Below are positions 5,340 to 6,843 of a stretch of 6,843 bases of DNA, piece by piece. The notes below the pieces were generated by a model. It was not told the DNA's origin and did no database searches. It saw only the letters and a list, made by a program, of their open reading frames with translations. The DNA lies in NCBI GenBank assembly GCA_037968835.1, contig JBBKWG010000262.1, positions 1-6,843 on the forward strand. The letters run 5' to 3'. The stretch is from JBBKWG01 sp037968835 (lineage in GTDB: Bacteria; Pseudomonadota; Alphaproteobacteria; Rhodobacterales; Rhodobacteraceae). Positions within the stretch are counted from its first letter, which is position 1. Each line of letters opens with the position of its first letter. The translations under genes were made by a program, and so were the position numbers.

Positions 5340-6176
5340 ATGTACCCCACATTCAAAACCCTCGCATTTTGCGCAATTCCTCTGCTGGCCGCCTGCGGTG
5401 GCTCCACCACGACGACCAAGCTTGGTTCGTTCTACGCACCGGTCTACACCGATGGTGAAACGACGGTTTACCAGGCCCTCGTCGCAGACGGCCTCACCGG
5501 TTTTGCTGGCGGCTCAGACGGCTCGGTCCACGAGATTCGCGTTCGCTTCGACGAAGCCACCGAGATCGTTTATGTCGCGGTCGATGGCAATCCCGAGATC
5601 GTTTACGACACTGTAGATGATTTTGACGAGAACTTTGTGGCAGTCAGCAATGCCGCCGGGCAATGGGCCTACGCGGAATATTATGATGGCGAGCCGGTCT
5701 ATGTCGAATTCGGCGACAATGCCTTTGACTACAACGAAGGTGCCATCGGTCTCGAAACCGCAGCATTGGCGCTGCCGACCGAGACTGCCACGTACTTCGG
5801 CAACTGGAATGGTTACGGCGAAACCGCGACGACCGAAATCTTTGCTGGTGGTAACATCGCGATGGACATTGGTTTCGGCAGCGGTGAAATAACCGGCACA
5901 ACCTTCGGTGGTTTCAATGCCTCCAACAGCGCAACCGAGACCATGAGTGACGGCTCCCTGGAAGGCACGATCAGCGGTACCGTCACCGGCAGTCGTATCG
6001 CCGGAACCATGAGCCTCACTGGCGATGCTACGGGTGAAATGGACTTGATGGGCGCGATCTACGGCGAGGTCGGCGAATACGCCGGGGGCGGTGTCGCGGG
6101 TAGCCTGACATCAGATGCTGGCACCCAGTCGCTCGGCGGCGGTTTCTTCCTGCAACAAGGTTGTGGCTTCTGCTGA
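5340..6176 (+). CDS. Acidic outer-membrane lipoprotein with TbpB-like C-terminal beta-barrel
   Basis: This is a 278-residue predicted lipoprotein. The signal peptide ends in the lipobox LLAAC, with lipidated C19, followed by a Gly/Ser/Thr linker. The mature part has two regions: a Tyr- and acid-rich N-terminal half (about 28-140), and a Gly/Thr/Ser-rich half of short alternating strands (about 150-270: YFGNWNGYG, GTISGTVTG, GAIYGEVGEYAGGGVAG, GGGFFLQQ). That pattern resembles the small beta-barrel of TbpB-type and other Slam-exported lipoproteins (PF01298-like), often annotated in Rhodobacteraceae as transferrin-binding-protein-like. The ligand is unknown, and transferrin itself is unlikely for a free-living bacterium. 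I count 37 Asp/Glu against 4 Lys/Arg in the mature chain. It ends in an unusual C275-x-x-C278. ATG 5340 has GGAG six bases upstream; a longer start at 5268 would hide the signal peptide. It stands alone, followed by a strong terminator. Confidence 0.8.
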   Translation: MYPTFKTLAFCAIPLLAACGGSTTTTKLGSFYAPVYTDGETTVYQALVADGLTGFAGGSDGSVHEIRVRFDEATEIVYVAVDGNPEIVYDTVDDFDENFVAVSNAAGQWAYAEYYDGEPVYVEFGDNAFDYNEGAIGLETAALALPTETATYFGNWNGYGETATTEIFAGGNIAMDIGFGSGEITGTTFGGFNASNSATETMSDGSLEGTISGTVTGSRIAGTMSLTGDATGEMDLMGAIYGEVGEYAGGGVAGSLTSDAGTQSLGGGFFLQQGCGFC

Positions 6177-6198
6177 ATTTGACTGCAAGTTACCGACC

Positions 6199-6226
6199 AA
6201 AACGCCCCGGAGTTCCGGGGCGTTTT
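6199..6226 (+). terminator. Strong intrinsic terminator (bidirectional)
   Basis: AAAACGCCCCGG (6199-6210) pairs with CCGGGGCGTTTT (6215-6226) around AGTT, giving a very stable GC stem followed by T-rich sequence (TTTTACTTTG). It begins 22 bases after the lipoprotein stop and certainly suits that gene. The symmetrical A and T tracts mean it could also stop transcripts on the minus strand. Confidence 0.93.
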
Positions 6227-6318
6227 ACTTTGTTTCTCCCGACACATTACCGCGCAATTAACCTTGATGAACGCGCGTTGGTCCCATATCGCGAAACGGC
6301 CTGAAAACAGATCGCTCC

Positions 6319-6351
6319 ACCGACGCGATACCGATGCAATACCGACGCGAT
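6319..6351. repeat. Three tandem 11-base repeats, consensus ACCGAYGCRAT
   Basis: The copies are ACCGACGCGAT (6319-6329), ACCGATGCAAT (6330-6340) and ACCGACGCGAT (6341-6351). The first and third are identical and the middle one differs at two positions. A degenerate fourth copy begins ACCGA at 6352. The 11-base period is close to one DNA turn. It lies in the gap between the two convergent genes. Confidence 0.75.
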
Positions 6352-6370
6352 ACCGAAACCCGAAAATCAC

Positions 6371-6387
6371 CCCCGGACCAACCGGGG
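6371..6387 (-). terminator. Probable terminator of hrpB
   Basis: CCCCGG (6371-6376) and CCGGGG (6382-6387) form a perfect 6-base GC stem with a 5-base loop. Read on the minus strand it lies 54 bases after the hrpB stop and is followed by GTGATTTTC, a short T-run. It is a plausible intrinsic terminator for hrpB, weaker than the one at 6199. Confidence 0.45.
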
Positions 6388-6441
6388 AAGGTGTTTACGA
6401 AGCGCGGCACTCTCCGCAACGCCCACCGTGCGGACGCTGCG

Positions 6442-6843
6442 TTAACCGTCTTTGCGTCGTTTCGCCCGAAGTGTCGGATCGGCCTGTGTCGGATCTTCGG
6501 GCCAGGGGTGTCTCGGATAGCGCCCGCGCATGTCCTTTCTGACGTCCCCGTAAGACGTCGCCCAGAACCCCGGTAAGTCCATCGTCGTCTGCACCCCGCG
6601 TCCGGCCGGTGAAAGCAGGGTCACTCTCAGCGGTCGTCCGGCAACGACAGGGTGTCGCGTGACACCGAACATTTCCTGCAATCGCAGGGCAATCTCGGGA
6701 TCGTCACCGGAATAGTCGATGGCGATCCTGTGCCCCAGTGGCGTCTCGAAATGCGCTGGAGCCTCGCGGTCAACAAGCTGCATCTGATCCCAGTCCAGCA
6801 TCGCCCTGAGCGCCGGCAAAAGGTCGAACGCCTTCCAATCGGC
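6442..6843 (-). CDS. hrpB: ATP-dependent helicase HrpB, C-terminal part (partial)
   Basis: The frame is open from the right edge of the window and gives the last 133 residues of a protein whose N-terminus lies beyond it. HrpB is a DEAH-type superfamily 2 helicase of about 800 residues. This piece is the HrpB-specific C-terminal domain, not the motor, recognisable from LLSPAGRGVQTTMDLPGFW, then a Ser-Tyr-x2-Val-Arg-Lys stretch, and MRGRYPRHPWPEDP (105-118) before a basic tail (RAKRRKDG). An EMFG motif with a following TRHP earlier in the fragment also fits the family. Its precise cellular role is poorly defined; RNA metabolism is assumed from the family. The gene converges on the lipoprotein gene and is probably ended by the hairpin at 6371-6387. 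Confidence 0.92.
   Translation of the reverse strand, partial: ADWKAFDLLPALRAMLDWDQMQLVDREAPAHFETPLGHRIAIDYSGDDPEIALRLQEMFGVTRHPVVAGRPLRVTLLSPAGRGVQTTMDLPGFWATSYGDVRKDMRGRYPRHPWPEDPTQADPTLRAKRRKDG

Larger units (their letters stand above)
6227..6441. other. Gene-free gap between lipoprotein and hrpB
   Basis: These 215 bases lie between two convergent genes. I see no credible coding frame with a ribosome site. The stretch contains the tandem 11-base repeats and a GC hairpin, listed separately. A reading frame from 6264 runs into the antisense of hrpB and looks like a shadow. Confidence 0.6.

Noticed and set aside
6319..6362. CRISPR array
   Set aside because: The repeats are 11 bases and directly adjoining, without spacers, and no cas genes are present.
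6264..6542. Plus-strand open frame of 92 codons spanning the 11-base repeats
   Set aside because: It overlaps the antisense of the clear HrpB C-terminus, has no good ribosome site and shows no recognisable features.

Overview
This window is ordinary-looking chromosomal DNA from an alphaproteobacterium, most likely a member of the Rhodobacteraceae (Roseobacter-type). The coding DNA is GC-rich, several genes overlap by 1 to 4 bases, and the gene content and protein sequences (UvrC, PgsA followed by MoaD and MoaE, an HrpB C-terminus ending in a Pro/Trp/Glu-rich tail) fit that group. The assignment comes from recognising protein families by eye, not from a search.

Layout from left to right. Positions 1-97 hold the end of a membrane protein gene, possibly a Ca2+/Na+ antiporter. 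Its stop codon overlaps the start of a short-chain dehydrogenase (94-879) that carries the signature residues of pteridine reductases (PTR1/FolM type). A 313-base AT-rich gap (880-1192) follows. It contains a perfect IHF consensus, a 17-base palindrome and a perfect DnaA box, and it leads into uvrC (1193-3058), the nucleotide excision repair endonuclease. Converging on uvrC is a hemolysin III/PAQR-type seven-helix membrane protein (3082-3732, minus strand). It is separated from the divergent pgsA by 106 bases that contain a nested inverted repeat.

Positions 3839-5186 are a compact operon, pgsA-moaD-moaE: phosphatidylglycerophosphate synthase followed by the two subunits of molybdopterin synthase, joined by ATGA and TGATG overlaps. 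After a 153-base gap comes a monocistronic gene for a very acidic surface lipoprotein (5340-6176) with a TbpB-like C-terminal beta-barrel. It is closed by a textbook intrinsic terminator. The stretch 6227-6441 has no gene but holds three tandem 11-base repeats and a hairpin that probably terminates the last gene. That last gene (6442-6843, minus strand, cut by the window edge) is the C-terminus of the ATP-dependent helicase HrpB.

Most of the genes are housekeeping: DNA repair, phospholipid synthesis, molybdenum cofactor synthesis and RNA helicase. I see no mobile elements, tRNA, rRNA, CRISPR or defence system. The parts most worth a second look are the AT-rich leader of uvrC, the acidic lipoprotein with its C-terminal CxxC, the Asn-for-His changes in the HlyIII zinc site, and the small repeats in the gaps. 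No clear new multi-gene system is visible.
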